The notes under the pieces are model-generated. The model made no database searches. It had not been told where the DNA came from and saw only the letters and a list, made by a program, of their open reading frames with translations. From positions 1-64,000 of the forward strand of contig NZ_JPRI01000009.1 in NCBI RefSeq assembly GCF_000737765.1: 64,000 nucleotides of DNA, given 5' to 3'. The position numbers were made by a program, and so were the translations under genes. This stretch comes from Chryseobacterium vrystaatense (GTDB lineage: Bacteria; Bacteroidota; Bacteroidia; Flavobacteriales; Weeksellaceae). Below are positions 26,644 through 36,254 of this stretch, in pieces; positions within the stretch are counted from its first letter, which is position 1; every line of letters begins with the position of its first letter.

Positions 26644-27120
26644 ATGAGACTTAGCAACCGCAATAAAGCTTCAGTTTACAATTTTGTGCACACACTATTG
26701 TTGATGCTGGTGATATTTGGGATCGCTGCATTTTTACTGAACGAATACAGGTTTCATGCTGTAGGAAAAGAAAGTTATATATTTCTTGTTGTTCCCATTA
26801 TTATGCTGGTGATTTTTCACCTTAACGGCAGGCAGATCTTTGAATATGACAGTGACGGAGAGGCACTTAATTTTAAAAACAGGAATATTATTCCTTTTAT
26901 GGACAAACCTCTTCATGATGAGTTTCCCAAATATAAACTGATCAGTTATGAGGTAGTCAGTTTTTTCTTTGTTAAAAGATTGTACCTTACCATTTCAAGT
27001 AAGAACAGCGGTTCTACCATACTCAAATACGAAATATCTTATTTGAGCCAAAAAGAAGTAAACGATTTAAAACTCTCTCTGAATAAAGTAGTGAAAACGA
27101 ATAAAGAGAAAAACGACTAA
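26644..27120 (+). CDS. small membrane protein of unknown function between parE and parC
   Basis: A 158-residue protein with two N-terminal hydrophobic segments (about 14-33 and 43-58) and a soluble C-terminal part ending K-V-V-K-T-N-K-E-K-N-D. It starts 30 bases after parE and ends 7 bases before parC, so it is co-transcribed with both. I do not recognise a family; the C-terminal part could resemble a PH-like fold, but that is only an impression. Confidence 0.8.
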   Translation: MRLSNRNKASVYNFVHTLLLMLVIFGIAAFLLNEYRFHAVGKESYIFLVVPIIMLVIFHLNGRQIFEYDSDGEALNFKNRNIIPFMDKPLHDEFPKYKLISYEVVSFFFVKRLYLTISSKNSGSTILKYEISYLSQKEVNDLKLSLNKVVKTNKEKND

Positions 27121-27127
27121 AATATAA

Positions 27128-29716
27128 ATGACGACAGAAGAAAACTCGCATGAAGGTGAGAGCTTGAAAAAAGTTTCAGGACTTTATAAAGACTGGTTTC
27201 TGGACTATGCTTCCTATGTAATTCTTGACAGAGCAATTCCTTCGGTTTATGACGGGCTAAAGCCGGTTCAGAGAAGGATCATGCACTCTATGCGGGAACT
27301 GGAAGACGGCCGTTACAACAAAGTAGCCAATATCGTAGGAAATACCATGAAATATCACCCTCATGGGGATGCCTCTATTACAGATGCTATGGTACAGATC
27401 GGTCAGAAAGAACTCTTAATAGATACGCAGGGAAACTGGGGGAATATCTATACCGGAGACTCTGCTGCTGCTGCAAGATATATTGAAGCAAGGCTGACAC
27501 CTTTTGCACTGGAAGTGGTCTTTAATCCGAAAACCACAGAATGGGCCAAATCCTATGACGGCAGAAATAATGAACCTATTGATCTTCCTGTAAAATTTCC
27601 TCTGCTTCTGGCACAGGGAGTGGAAGGGATTGGTGTGGGACTTTCTACAAAAATTCTTCCGCATAATTTCAATGAACTTATCAATGCATCGGTTGCTTAT
27701 TTAAAAGGAAAGAAATTTGAACTGTTTCCGGACTTTTTTACTGCCGGTTATCTTGATGTTTCCGAATATAATGACGGACACAGGGGCGGTAAGGTAAGGG
27801 CCAGAGCCAGAATTACCCATACCGACAAGCATATGTTGGTTATTTCTGAACTTCCTTTCTCAAAAACAACAAGTGACCTGATTGATTCTATTCTGAAGGC
27901 CAACGAAAAAGGAAAGATCAAAATAAAAAAAATTGAAGATAACACTTCAGATACTGTAGAAATCCTTGTACATCTCCATAATGATGTATCACCGGACAAG
28001 ACCATCGATGCATTGTACGCATTTACAGACTGTCAGGTAACAATTTCTCCCAATGCCTGCGTTATTGTAGGTGATAAGCCCATGTTTATGAATGTTTCCG
28101 ATATTCTTAAAATGAATACGGAACATACTGTTTCACTGCTTAAAAAGGAGTTGGAGATAGAACTTCATGAGCTTCAGGAAAGCTGGCATTTTTCTTCACT
28201 GGAAAGGATTTTCATCGAGAACAGAATCTACCATGATATTGAAGAAGTAAAGACCTGGGAAGATGTTATAAAAACAATTGACAAAGGTCTTAAACCTCAT
28301 ACCAGGCATCTTTTAAGAGCTGTAACTGAGGAAGATATTTTAAAGCTTACCGAGATCAGGATCAAAAGGATCTCCAGATTCGATCTAGATAAATTTAAAG
28401 AAAATATAGCTGCCCTTGAAGGCAAAATAGAACAGGTAAAATACAACCTTGCCAATCTGATCGCTTATGCGATTGATTACTATTTAAATATTCAGAAAAA
28501 ATACGGGAAAGACAGACAGAGAAAAACCGAGCTGAGAATTTTTGACACCATCGATGCGTCTAAGGTAGCGGTGGCCAATGAAAAGTTCTACGCCAATTTT
28601 GAAGAAGGATTTATCGGAACATCACTGAAAAAAGACCAGTACCTGTTTGACTGTTCGGATATTGATGATATCATTATATTCCGAAAGGATGGAACCATGA
28701 AAGTTGTCAAAGTAGATGCCAAAACATTTGTCGGAAAAGACCTTCTCAGCGTTGCTATATGGAAAAAGAACGATAAAAGGACAGTTTACAATATGATCTA
28801 CCGTGAGGGCAGGGACGGACCATACTATATGAAACGTTTTTCTGTAACGGCAGTGACCCGAAATACAGATTATCCGCTGGCTTCTGATAAGAAAAGCTCT
28901 GAAGTTCTTTATTTCTCTGCCAATCCTAACGGAGAAGCAGAAACGGTAAGCGTACTTTTAAAACCTAATCCAAGAATCAGGAAAAATAAAATGGAAATTG
29001 ATTTCTCCGACCTTGCCATCAAAGGAAGGGATTCCAAAGGAAATCTGGTGACCAAATATTCCGTGAAAAAGGTTGATATGAAGGAGGAAGGTGTTTCCAC
29101 GTTGGCTCCAAGAAGGATTTGGTTTGATGATACGGTAAGAAGGCTGAATGCGGATGGAAGAGGAACTCTTCTGGGTAATTTCAAAGGGGATGACAGAATT
29201 CTAACCATCAATACAAATGGTGAGGTGAAGCTGGTTTCTTTCGATCTGGGCAACCGTTTTGATGATGAATATCTGGTCCTTGAAAAGTGGAAGCCTCAAC
29301 AGCCGGTAACCTGTATTTATTATGATGGGGAAAAAGACATGTACTTTATCAAAAGATTCCTGCTGGAAAATACGGTAAACCTGCAAACTTTCATGCCTTC
29401 GGAACATCCGAAATCATTTATTGAAAATGTAATCGTAGCAAACGGCGCCTCTGCTGAGATTATCTTTGCTAAGGATAAAGGTAAAGAGCGTGAGCCCGAG
29501 ATCATACATCTTGATGAATTTATTACGGTAAAAGGAATAAAAGCAATTGGAAACCAGTTTACGAAATTTAAAGTAAAAGCAATTAATATTGCCATTCCAG
29601 AACCTGTTGAAGAAGAACCTGAGGTTTATGAAGAACCGGAAACGGGAGACGGTATTGTAGATGACGACCGCACTGTGATCGGTGATTTGTTTGAAACCGA
29701 CGAACCTGAAAACTAA
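27128..29716 (+). CDS. parC: DNA topoisomerase IV subunit A
   Basis: ParC is the DNA-cutting subunit. The 862-residue protein has the winged-helix region with D-G-L-K-P-V-Q-R-R (about 42-50), K-Y-H-P-H-G-D, the catalytic Tyr118 in A-A-R-Y-I-E-A-R, and the I-G-V-G-L-S-T motif, then a long coiled-coil arm and a C-terminal beta-pinwheel. The tail is acidic (E-P-V-E-E-E-P-E-V-Y-E-E-P). Its position after parE and the small membrane protein supports topoisomerase IV rather than GyrA. Confidence 0.93.
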   Translation: MTTEENSHEGESLKKVSGLYKDWFLDYASYVILDRAIPSVYDGLKPVQRRIMHSMRELEDGRYNKVANIVGNTMKYHPHGDASITDAMVQIGQKELLIDTQGNWGNIYTGDSAAAARYIEARLTPFALEVVFNPKTTEWAKSYDGRNNEPIDLPVKFPLLLAQGVEGIGVGLSTKILPHNFNELINASVAYLKGKKFELFPDFFTAGYLDVSEYNDGHRGGKVRARARITHTDKHMLVISELPFSKTTSDLIDSILKANEKGKIKIKKIEDNTSDTVEILVHLHNDVSPDKTIDALYAFTDCQVTISPNACVIVGDKPMFMNVSDILKMNTEHTVSLLKKELEIELHELQESWHFSSLERIFIENRIYHDIEEVKTWEDVIKTIDKGLKPHTRHLLRAVTEEDILKLTEIRIKRISRFDLDKFKENIAALEGKIEQVKYNLANLIAYAIDYYLNIQKKYGKDRQRKTELRIFDTIDASKVAVANEKFYANFEEGFIGTSLKKDQYLFDCSDIDDIIIFRKDGTMKVVKVDAKTFVGKDLLSVAIWKKNDKRTVYNMIYREGRDGPYYMKRFSVTAVTRNTDYPLASDKKSSEVLYFSANPNGEAETVSVLLKPNPRIRKNKMEIDFSDLAIKGRDSKGNLVTKYSVKKVDMKEEGVSTLAPRRIWFDDTVRRLNADGRGTLLGNFKGDDRILTINTNGEVKLVSFDLGNRFDDEYLVLEKWKPQQPVTCIYYDGEKDMYFIKRFLLENTVNLQTFMPSEHPKSFIENVIVANGASAEIIFAKDKGKEREPEIIHLDEFITVKGIKAIGNQFTKFKVKAINIAIPEPVEEEPEVYEEPETGDGIVDDDRTVIGDLFETDEPEN

Positions 29717-29727
29717 GAATTATTATT

Positions 29728-30381
29728 ATGAATATTTTAATCTTGTGTATTATTATTACAGCGATTATCAGTTTTGTTGCGTTTAACAATCCAGGTATTA
29801 CTGAAAAGTATAAATTCAATGTGGGAGCAATTCTGCATAAAAAAGAGTACATCCGACTGCTTTCATCAGGATTTCTTCACGCAGATATTATGCATCTGGT
29901 GTTTAATATGCTGACCCTGTATTTCTTTGGACCTATTGTTATCCAGGGATTTGGAAATCTGGGATTTGTTATTATTTATCTAGGATCTATTTTGCTGGGA
30001 AATTTTCTCTCCATGTATATCTACCAAAAGCAACCCTGGTATTCTGCAGTAGGAGCGAGTGGAGGAGTTTCAGGAATATTGTTTGCTTCAATAGCACTGT
30101 ATCCTCAGATTGGAATTTACTTTTTCTTTATTCCTATTCCAATTCCGGGTTATCTTTTCGGTCTTGCGTATTTTTCATATTCCGTTTACATGATGATGAA
30201 CCCGAGACAGCACGACAATATAGGACATGCTGCCCATCTTGGAGGAGCTTTCCTGGGATTGGTCTACGCCGTTATTACAGCTCCGGATACAGCAATGCAT
30301 AACGCGCTTTATCTGGGGATCATGTCGTTGCCTTTGATCTATTTGGGCTACGAAGTTTTTGTGAGGAAGAGAATAGGATAA
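29728..30381 (+). CDS. rhomboid-family intramembrane serine protease
   Basis: The 217-residue, six-segment membrane protein has the catalytic motif G-A-S-G-G-V-S-G (Ser111) and the partner His in G-H-A-A-H-L-G-G (His170). The H-x-x-x-N motif on segment 2 (H-L-V-F-N) is also present. Rhomboids cleave transmembrane segments inside the bilayer. The gene begins 11 bases after parC and probably belongs to that transcript, although there is no functional link. Confidence 0.92.
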   Translation: MNILILCIIITAIISFVAFNNPGITEKYKFNVGAILHKKEYIRLLSSGFLHADIMHLVFNMLTLYFFGPIVIQGFGNLGFVIIYLGSILLGNFLSMYIYQKQPWYSAVGASGGVSGILFASIALYPQIGIYFFFIPIPIPGYLFGLAYFSYSVYMMMNPRQHDNIGHAAHLGGAFLGLVYAVITAPDTAMHNALYLGIMSLPLIYLGYEVFVRKRIG

Positions 30382-30411
30382 AAGCTATCTTTACTTAAAA
30401 TATCAAAACCA

Positions 30412-31521
30412 ATGAACACATCAGAATTAAACCACTTCATCGTTGTATTAATCTATGGTTCATTGGTTTTGCTTTCTTTATTGAAGCTGTCCAACCCTTT
30501 ACGCGTGAACAGAAAAGCCAATTTCTGGTTTGGAATATTTCTTTTTTTATGGTCAAGTTTCTGGCTTGATGAAGTGCTGACACTTGTTACAGATTCCCAG
30601 GTAGATGTACATTCCATTATTTCTGTTCAGATGATCCAGTTTCTGACACCGGTCATGTTTTATTTCAGTGTGTTATTTTATACCAATCCAACATTTAAAT
30701 TTAAAATTTCAGACTTTAAATACCTGATTCTTCCGGTCATCTTTTGGGTTAATATTCTGTTACAGCGTTTCGGGGGATTTAAGGATAATACCGTTTTTAA
30801 TGTTCTCTTTATTGGTTTAATTCTTTTCCAGGCCTTATTCTATACCGGTCTTTCATACTTCACCATCAGGAAACACAAGAAAAGGATCCAACAGTTTTCC
30901 GCCAACACAGAAGGAATCAATCTGAACTGGCTGGAATATATCACGATTATTATTTTCATCATCAATATTGCTTATGTAGTTTATAATTTGTCCTACGATT
31001 CCAAAGCTTTGAATTTTTTCATTAACGGAGCTTTTCTGGTGGTTATTTATTTTGTAGGTTATTATTCGCTAAAACAGAAAGAAATTTATCCTTTAGAAGA
31101 AAAACAGCGTGAGGAACTGATTTCTATTGATGAAGATCCGGAGACCGAAGAAATAAAGAAAAAACTGATTTCTGACGAAGAAGTAATAAAGATCAAAAAA
31201 CAGCTGGAGGACATCATGGACAAACAAAAGCCTTATCTGGACAGCGAGCTTAATCTGATCCGTCTTTCTGAACTCTTATCTATTTCCACGCATCATCTGT
31301 CGTATGTGATCAATACCGGATTTAAAAAGAATTTCTTCCAGTACGTCAATGAATACAGAATCGAATTTGCCAAAAAACTCCTTAAGGATGTTCATAGCAA
31401 ACTTTCAATTTTGGGAATTGCGTATGAATCAGGATTCAATTCCAAAACTTCTTTCAATACTACCTTTAAAAAACTCACCAATCAAACTCCTTCTGAGTAT
31501 AAAAATGGTTCGGGTTTATAA
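30412..31521 (+). CDS. AraC-family regulator with an N-terminal membrane domain
   Basis: The 369-residue protein has about seven hydrophobic segments in residues 1-225, a charged linker (E-E-K-Q-R-E-E-L ... D-E-D-P-E-T-E-E), and a C-terminal AraC DNA-binding domain (about 260-367) with I-R-L-S-E-L-L-S-I-S-T-H-H-L-S-Y-V and I-A-Y-E-S-G-F-N-S-K-T-S-F-N. Membrane-anchored AraC proteins like this are common in Flavobacteriia. It lies 142 bases upstream of the SDR/epimerase pair, which it may control. Confidence 0.88.
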   Translation: MNTSELNHFIVVLIYGSLVLLSLLKLSNPLRVNRKANFWFGIFLFLWSSFWLDEVLTLVTDSQVDVHSIISVQMIQFLTPVMFYFSVLFYTNPTFKFKISDFKYLILPVIFWVNILLQRFGGFKDNTVFNVLFIGLILFQALFYTGLSYFTIRKHKKRIQQFSANTEGINLNWLEYITIIIFIINIAYVVYNLSYDSKALNFFINGAFLVVIYFVGYYSLKQKEIYPLEEKQREELISIDEDPETEEIKKKLISDEEVIKIKKQLEDIMDKQKPYLDSELNLIRLSELLSISTHHLSYVINTGFKKNFFQYVNEYRIEFAKKLLKDVHSKLSILGIAYESGFNSKTSFNTTFKKLTNQTPSEYKNGSGL

Positions 31522-31638
31522 ATTTTAACGTTCGGTTATATTTAACATTCTGTATTTCAATGAGTTTTAGATCTTGTTTTTTATTTTAAAAATGAGTTCA
31601 CTCAGATAATCCTGAACATTCCAGGAGTCTTTTGAGGA

Positions 31639-31646
31639 TAGCTTTG
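31639..31646 (+). promoter_or_regulatory. -7 promoter element TAGCTTTG
   Basis: A perfect TAnnTTTG 17 bases before the ATG of the SDR gene. Confidence 0.55.
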
Positions 31647-31663
31647 TACCATAAAATTGTAAT

Positions 31664-32449
31664 ATGGATACCAAAGAATCATATGCTGTAGTGACGGGAG
31701 CGAGTCAGGGACTGGGAAAAGCTTTTGCAGAAAACCTGGCCAGCAAAAAAATCAATGTTATTCTGGTAAGTCTTCCGGGCCAGCATTTAAAAGAGCTTTC
31801 TCAGCAAATTGAAGAGACCTATCAGATCAAAGCTCATTATTATGAAGTCGACCTTTCCGTGAATGAAAATGTCATGAAACTCACTGAATGGCTGAACAGG
31901 TCTTTTGAAATCCATATCCTGATCAATAATGCAGGTCTTGGCGGTACCAAAAAATTTGTAGATGCATCGTCGTCTTATATCAATACGATCTTACAGGTTA
32001 ATGTTGCGGCAACATCACTCATAACGCATCAGCTGCTTCCCAATCTTTTAAGACAGCCCAAAGCCTATATTCTAAATGTCTCCAGTATGGCCGCTTTCTC
32101 ACCAATCGGTTTCAAAACAGTGTATCCTGCTTCCAAGACATTTATCCATTCCTTCTCAAGAGGTTTGCACGAAGAGTTGAAAGATACCAATGTCTTTGTA
32201 AGCGTTGTGAATCCGGGCGCCATGAAGACCAATGTAGATGTCTGTAAAAGAATTGAAAAACAAGGTGTTTTAGGTAAACTTACTCTTCTGGATCCAAATA
32301 AAGTAGCAGCTTACTGTATCAGGCAACTTTTTAGAAAAGATTCCGTTATTATGGTGAATCCCATCAGTTGGCTGGTGATGAAGATCCTGCCGATATGGAT
32401 TAAACTGCCTCTCATGACCAGTGCTATTAGAAAAGAAATTGAAGCATGA
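31664..32449 (+). CDS. short-chain dehydrogenase/reductase
   Basis: The 261-residue SDR has T-G-A-S-Q-G-L-G-K-A-F-A at the nucleotide site, N-N-A-G-L-G-G, N-V-S-S-M-A with the catalytic Ser, and Y-P-A-S-K as the Y-x-x-x-K pair. A hydrophobic C-terminal stretch (W-L-V-M-K-I-L-P-I-W-I-K-L-P-L) suggests membrane association, as in DltE/YqjQ-like members. Its stop overlaps the next gene's start by four bases. Confidence 0.88.
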   Translation: MDTKESYAVVTGASQGLGKAFAENLASKKINVILVSLPGQHLKELSQQIEETYQIKAHYYEVDLSVNENVMKLTEWLNRSFEIHILINNAGLGGTKKFVDASSSYINTILQVNVAATSLITHQLLPNLLRQPKAYILNVSSMAAFSPIGFKTVYPASKTFIHSFSRGLHEELKDTNVFVSVVNPGAMKTNVDVCKRIEKQGVLGKLTLLDPNKVAAYCIRQLFRKDSVIMVNPISWLVMKILPIWIKLPLMTSAIRKEIEA

Positions 32450-33438
32450 AAAAAGTTTTCGTGACCGGAGCCACAGGGCTTCTGGGGACCAATACCATTA
32501 TTAAATTACTACAATATGATTATTCTGTTATTGCTCTGGTGCGCAAGAAAAGCAGCTGGATGGGCGAAGAAAGCGAAACCCTCAAACTTATAGAAGGAGA
32601 CTTATTCTCGGATATTTCGGAACACCTGCAGGAGGTAGATGCTGTGATTCATATGGCTGCAGAAACCAGTCAGGATCTGTTGCGTTATGAAGATTATAAA
32701 AAGATTAATTATGATGCCGTCGTTCATTTGTTTGCACAGGCAGCAGCTGCGGAAGTCGAAAGATTCCTGTTCGTAAGTACAGCCAATACGTTAGGATATG
32801 AAAATTCTGGTGTATTGGGAAGCGAAAATGATTCTCAGCTGTATCCTTTTACGCATTCTTTTTATGCGAAAAGCAAGCTTGAAACGGAGAATTACCTTTT
32901 ACAGCAGAATAGGGGAACAAAGGTTGTTATTTTGAATCCTACTTTTATGATCGGAGCCTACGACCGAAAACCGAGTTCAGGGAAAATCATCTTTTGGGCA
33001 TGGAGAAAGAAAATTGTTTTCTATCCGATAGGAGGAAAGAACTTTGTCCATGCAGAAGATGCTGCAGAAGGGGTTATTAAAGCAATTGAGAAAGGAAAGC
33101 ATGGTGAAAAGTATCTGCTGGCTAATGAAAATCTCACCTATAAAGAATTTTTTGGAAAAATAAATACGATAACGGGAAATCAATCCTTTATGATTCCTAT
33201 ACCGAATTCAGGACTTGTCGTTTTGGGAATTATAGGAGATTGCCTGAGAAAACTAAATATAAAAACCAGTCTTAGCTCATCGAATATGAAAGCTTTAAGA
33301 ATCAATAATTTTTACTCAAACCGGAAATCATCTGAAGAACTGGGGATTAGATATCAGCCTGTTGATAAGGCGGTTGAAGATGCGATTCGCTTTTTTGAAA
33401 GAGAAAATAATGAAGTTAAGATCACGAGACCCATATAA
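32446..33438 (+). CDS. NAD-dependent epimerase/dehydratase (extended SDR)
   Basis: The 330-residue protein has the extended-SDR nucleotide motif T-G-A-T-G-L-L-G-T-N at its start, D-A-V-I-H-M-A-A, and the catalytic Y-A-K-S-K. It resembles dihydroflavonol-4-reductase-like and hydroxysteroid-like members (I-L-N-P-T-F-M-I-G-A-Y-D). Overlapping start and stop with the preceding SDR imply the two reductases act together. Substrate unknown. Confidence 0.86.
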   Translation: MKKVFVTGATGLLGTNTIIKLLQYDYSVIALVRKKSSWMGEESETLKLIEGDLFSDISEHLQEVDAVIHMAAETSQDLLRYEDYKKINYDAVVHLFAQAAAAEVERFLFVSTANTLGYENSGVLGSENDSQLYPFTHSFYAKSKLETENYLLQQNRGTKVVILNPTFMIGAYDRKPSSGKIIFWAWRKKIVFYPIGGKNFVHAEDAAEGVIKAIEKGKHGEKYLLANENLTYKEFFGKINTITGNQSFMIPIPNSGLVVLGIIGDCLRKLNIKTSLSSSNMKALRINNFYSNRKSSEELGIRYQPVDKAVEDAIRFFERENNEVKITRPI

Positions 33439-33513
33439 AATGATATCCCATTATATTTGTTAAAACATCAGGGATTAATTTTTCTTCTCAGAGTATAAAT
33501 GATAAAAGATTTC

Positions 33514-34761
33514 TTAGATTTTTTTCGGTTTAATTTGATCCGCAAGATATTTGGGAAGCTTTTGTACAGCGCTCATCAGTTTGATGTTGTTGATCTTTTT
33601 CTCTCTTTCATTTTTAATATAATGATTGCAGCTCACATAGAAAAAATAGGATATAATTCTGTTATAATCATCCAGTGTTTCATCACCCATCATGGAAAGA
33701 AGCTGTGACAGAAATAATTCCCGGTCTTTAGATTCTGCAACCGCTCTTCCTGATCTTGAAATATTGGCATAATAATGATTGTTGGCGGGATTTTCTATTC
33801 TGAAAGAAGTCCCTAAAATCAGGTCGGGTACATTGATGTTAAGCGTTTCAAGTTCTTTGATATACGTCTGCCGTCTTTCTCTTGCATAGCTGGAGTCTGA
33901 GCTTCTGTCAAATCTGTCATTCATAATATCCAGATGAGATTTAAGGAATACAGGCCAGTTTGCAGTTTCTGCCGATAGCAAAGCTAAATATACGCCCTGC
34001 ACTCTGGGAGAATTATCCTGGCTGCACAATCCTACAACATGCACAGACCTAAAATCATCAAGGAGCTTTTCTTTCTCAGTCTTAGATAGCTTTCTAATAT
34101 TTTGAGGAATTCCATCGGGAAGTCTGCCTTCTTTGGCATCTTTTTTTAACTTGGGTAAAGAAGTATCAATAAGACAGTCGGAGTAGATGATCTGTCTGGA
34201 GTATTTGGGAGCCAGGGGAATACTTTTAAAATTATCCAAAAGATAAAAGGCTTCAATATATTCTTCGGAATATGAAGTTTTTTTGCTGTAAGAATACACC
34301 CATTTATTTTTTGCAGGTTTGGTGTACAGTTCTTTTTTATAGGGAATCTCTATTTCCATCCCGTAATCATCATTAACAGATATTTCTGTTATTTCTATGA
34401 TATCTTTATCCTGGTAATTTTTTGCTTTGGACTTGATTAATAACAGATCCTTTTTAACCACTGCTTCCGGATATTTCTTCATGAAGTCATCAAAAGAAAT
34501 ATTCATATCCATATCTTTTTTAGCCTGTGCGATAAGGCCGGACTTTAGCACAACAGAATAGCCTTTGGTTTGAAGTTTAGAATCAAATACCTGGTTCAGA
34601 TCACAGGTTTTATATTTTAAATTTAATGAATCAACAATTTTCCCAAGCTTATTCATTGTCTCTTCACCATAAATGAAACCATTTTTGTAGGTGGCGAATT
34701 CCTGAGCTGTAAGAGAACAGCTTAATGCAGTAACAGCGACGATAACTATTCTTTTGATCAT
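33514..34761 (-). CDS. exported protein of unknown function
   Basis: A 415-residue protein with a Sec signal peptide (M-I-K-R-I-V-I-V-A-V ending near L-T-A-Q). The mature part is mostly charged and soluble, contains C-D-L and G-L-C-S-Q-D segments, and has a Y-A-R-E-R-R-Q-T-Y-I-K helix. No family is recognised. It stands alone after the minus-strand run ending in DUF4180. Confidence 0.75.
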   Translation of the reverse strand: MIKRIVIVAVTALSCSLTAQEFATYKNGFIYGEETMNKLGKIVDSLNLKYKTCDLNQVFDSKLQTKGYSVVLKSGLIAQAKKDMDMNISFDDFMKKYPEAVVKKDLLLIKSKAKNYQDKDIIEITEISVNDDYGMEIEIPYKKELYTKPAKNKWVYSYSKKTSYSEEYIEAFYLLDNFKSIPLAPKYSRQIIYSDCLIDTSLPKLKKDAKEGRLPDGIPQNIRKLSKTEKEKLLDDFRSVHVVGLCSQDNSPRVQGVYLALLSAETANWPVFLKSHLDIMNDRFDRSSDSSYARERRQTYIKELETLNINVPDLILGTSFRIENPANNHYYANISRSGRAVAESKDRELFLSQLLSMMGDETLDDYNRIISYFFYVSCNHYIKNEREKKINNIKLMSAVQKLPKYLADQIKPKKI

Positions 34762-34841
34762 TATGTTAATAAAATCTTAAATTGAATTGTATAACGTAAA
34801 TATTTGCACATTATTTTAAAGTAGGAGATATCAATTTATAA

Positions 34842-35201
34842 TCAGCTCCCAAGCCTGGTTAAAGCATCTTCCAGCGTTTCCGTAAAGTTGATATGTTTCG
34901 TTTTATTACTTTCAAAAATAAAATCTCTGATGCTCTTACTTTGATATTTTTCAAAATCTCCTACAATGGCAAGACCTACACGGTAATTGGAGAATTTTTG
35001 CAAAATATCTCCAGCTATTTTCGTCTTCAGGTCAAAAAAATCAGGCGTTATATTCTTCTCATAAATGATCACTTTATCGAATCCCTGGTAATACATATTT
35101 CCCAAAAGATCCAATCCGTCCTGGACAGACTGGAGAATGATTTTATCAGAAGTGATTTCAGCAATTTTTATGGTATTGATGTCATGAGATATAATCTCCA
35201 T
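34842..35201 (-). CDS. DUF4180 family protein
   Basis: The 119-residue protein shows the DUF4180 layout: an I-A-E-I-T-S strand, Q-D-G-L-D-L-L-G-N-M-Y-Y, I-I-Y-E-K-N-I-T-P-D-F-F-D-L and the R-D-F-I-F-E-S-N segment. Function is unknown. It starts only a few bases after the serine hydrolase stop, so it is probably co-transcribed. Confidence 0.85.
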   Translation of the reverse strand: MEIISHDINTIKIAEITSDKIILQSVQDGLDLLGNMYYQGFDKVIIYEKNITPDFFDLKTKIAGDILQKFSNYRVGLAIVGDFEKYQSKSIRDFIFESNKTKHINFTETLEDALTRLGS

Positions 35202-35207
35202 ATGGTG

Positions 35208-36227
35208 TTATTGTATCGTTTTTTTTATATCTTTTAAAAAATCCGTCAGAGGAAACGCATCGCCCTGATTAGTTAATGCAATGATACAGCTGTTGTGATG
35301 CAAATCCCTCCAGAATATCGCTCTGAAGCCATTCAGACCACCGGTATGGCTTACGGTTTTTCCGTCTTCTTCAATAACCCATCCAAAACCATAGTTGGAA
35401 AGTTTGCCGTCAGACAATTTAGATGGGGTATACATCAGAGCTGTATTGCTTTTATTGATCAGCTTGAAATTCCTTAATGTCTGATCATACCTGTACAGAT
35501 CTTCAGGAGTAGAGTAGATACCCCCATCTCCGGTTGTTAGAATTGAATAATCATCCGGCTTCTTTTCTTTATTATACCCTGCGGCCCTGCTTTTATGAGC
35601 AGTTGAAGAATCATAAACCCAGGTATTCTTCATTCCGGCAGGAACAAAAATATTGTCATTGAGGAACTTTCCGTAAGACTGTCCCGAAATTTTTTCAAGG
35701 ATTAAAGAAAGAATAATAAAACCGCTGTTACTGTATTCAAACTTGCTTCCTGAGGGGAATTGTAGTTGGGTTAAACTCTTTAGCCAGCTCATCACTTCCT
35801 GATTGGTCAGTCCTTTTTTATCAGAGATAACAGATTCATAATCCTTTACGCCCGATGTGTGGTTCAAAAGCTGTCTGATGCTTACATCACGGGCATATTC
35901 GGGAAGATCAATATATTGAGATGCCTTATCATCGAAATTGAGCAGCCCTTTCTGTTGCAGAAGCATAATTGAAACTGCAGTAAAAGATTTGCTTAAAGAA
36001 GCAATATAAATGGGAGTTGTTTTCTCCAGTTTTATATTTTTTTCAATATTGCTGAGCCCTAATGCGGTATCACAAACTGTTTTTCCATTTTTTACAGCTA
36101 AAACAGAGCCGTTGAATTCCCCATTACTGTAATATTTTTTGACCACCTCACTTGAATTCTCTTTGCAGGATGAAAGCTGCAGGATAAAGGTAAGGCCTGT
36201 CAAAACACTGAATATTGAAGTCCGCAT
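35208..36227 (-). CDS. serine hydrolase, class C beta-lactamase/DD-peptidase family
   Basis: The 339-residue protein has a lipoprotein-like N-terminus (L-Q-L-S-S-C). The nucleophile motif is S-L-S-K (S-x-x-K), the second motif Y-S-N (F-E-Y-S-N-S-G), and the third H-T-G-G in place of K-T-G. This pattern marks the broad beta-lactamase-related family, mostly esterases or peptidases rather than resistance enzymes. It lies 27 bases after prmC in the minus-strand run. Confidence 0.85.
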   Translation of the reverse strand: MRTSIFSVLTGLTFILQLSSCKENSSEVVKKYYSNGEFNGSVLAVKNGKTVCDTALGLSNIEKNIKLEKTTPIYIASLSKSFTAVSIMLLQQKGLLNFDDKASQYIDLPEYARDVSIRQLLNHTSGVKDYESVISDKKGLTNQEVMSWLKSLTQLQFPSGSKFEYSNSGFIILSLILEKISGQSYGKFLNDNIFVPAGMKNTWVYDSSTAHKSRAAGYNKEKKPDDYSILTTGDGGIYSTPEDLYRYDQTLRNFKLINKSNTALMYTPSKLSDGKLSNYGFGWVIEEDGKTVSHTGGLNGFRAIFWRDLHHNSCIIALTNQGDAFPLTDFLKDIKKTIQ

Positions 36228-36254
36228 AAATTGGAGTTAAGAAGATAAAATTAC

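Noticed and set aside
35208..36227. Antibiotic-resistance beta-lactamase (also the similar gene at 58489)
   Set aside because: The motifs S-x-x-K, Y-S-N and H-T-G-G mark the broad serine hydrolase family; nothing indicates clinical beta-lactam hydrolysis.
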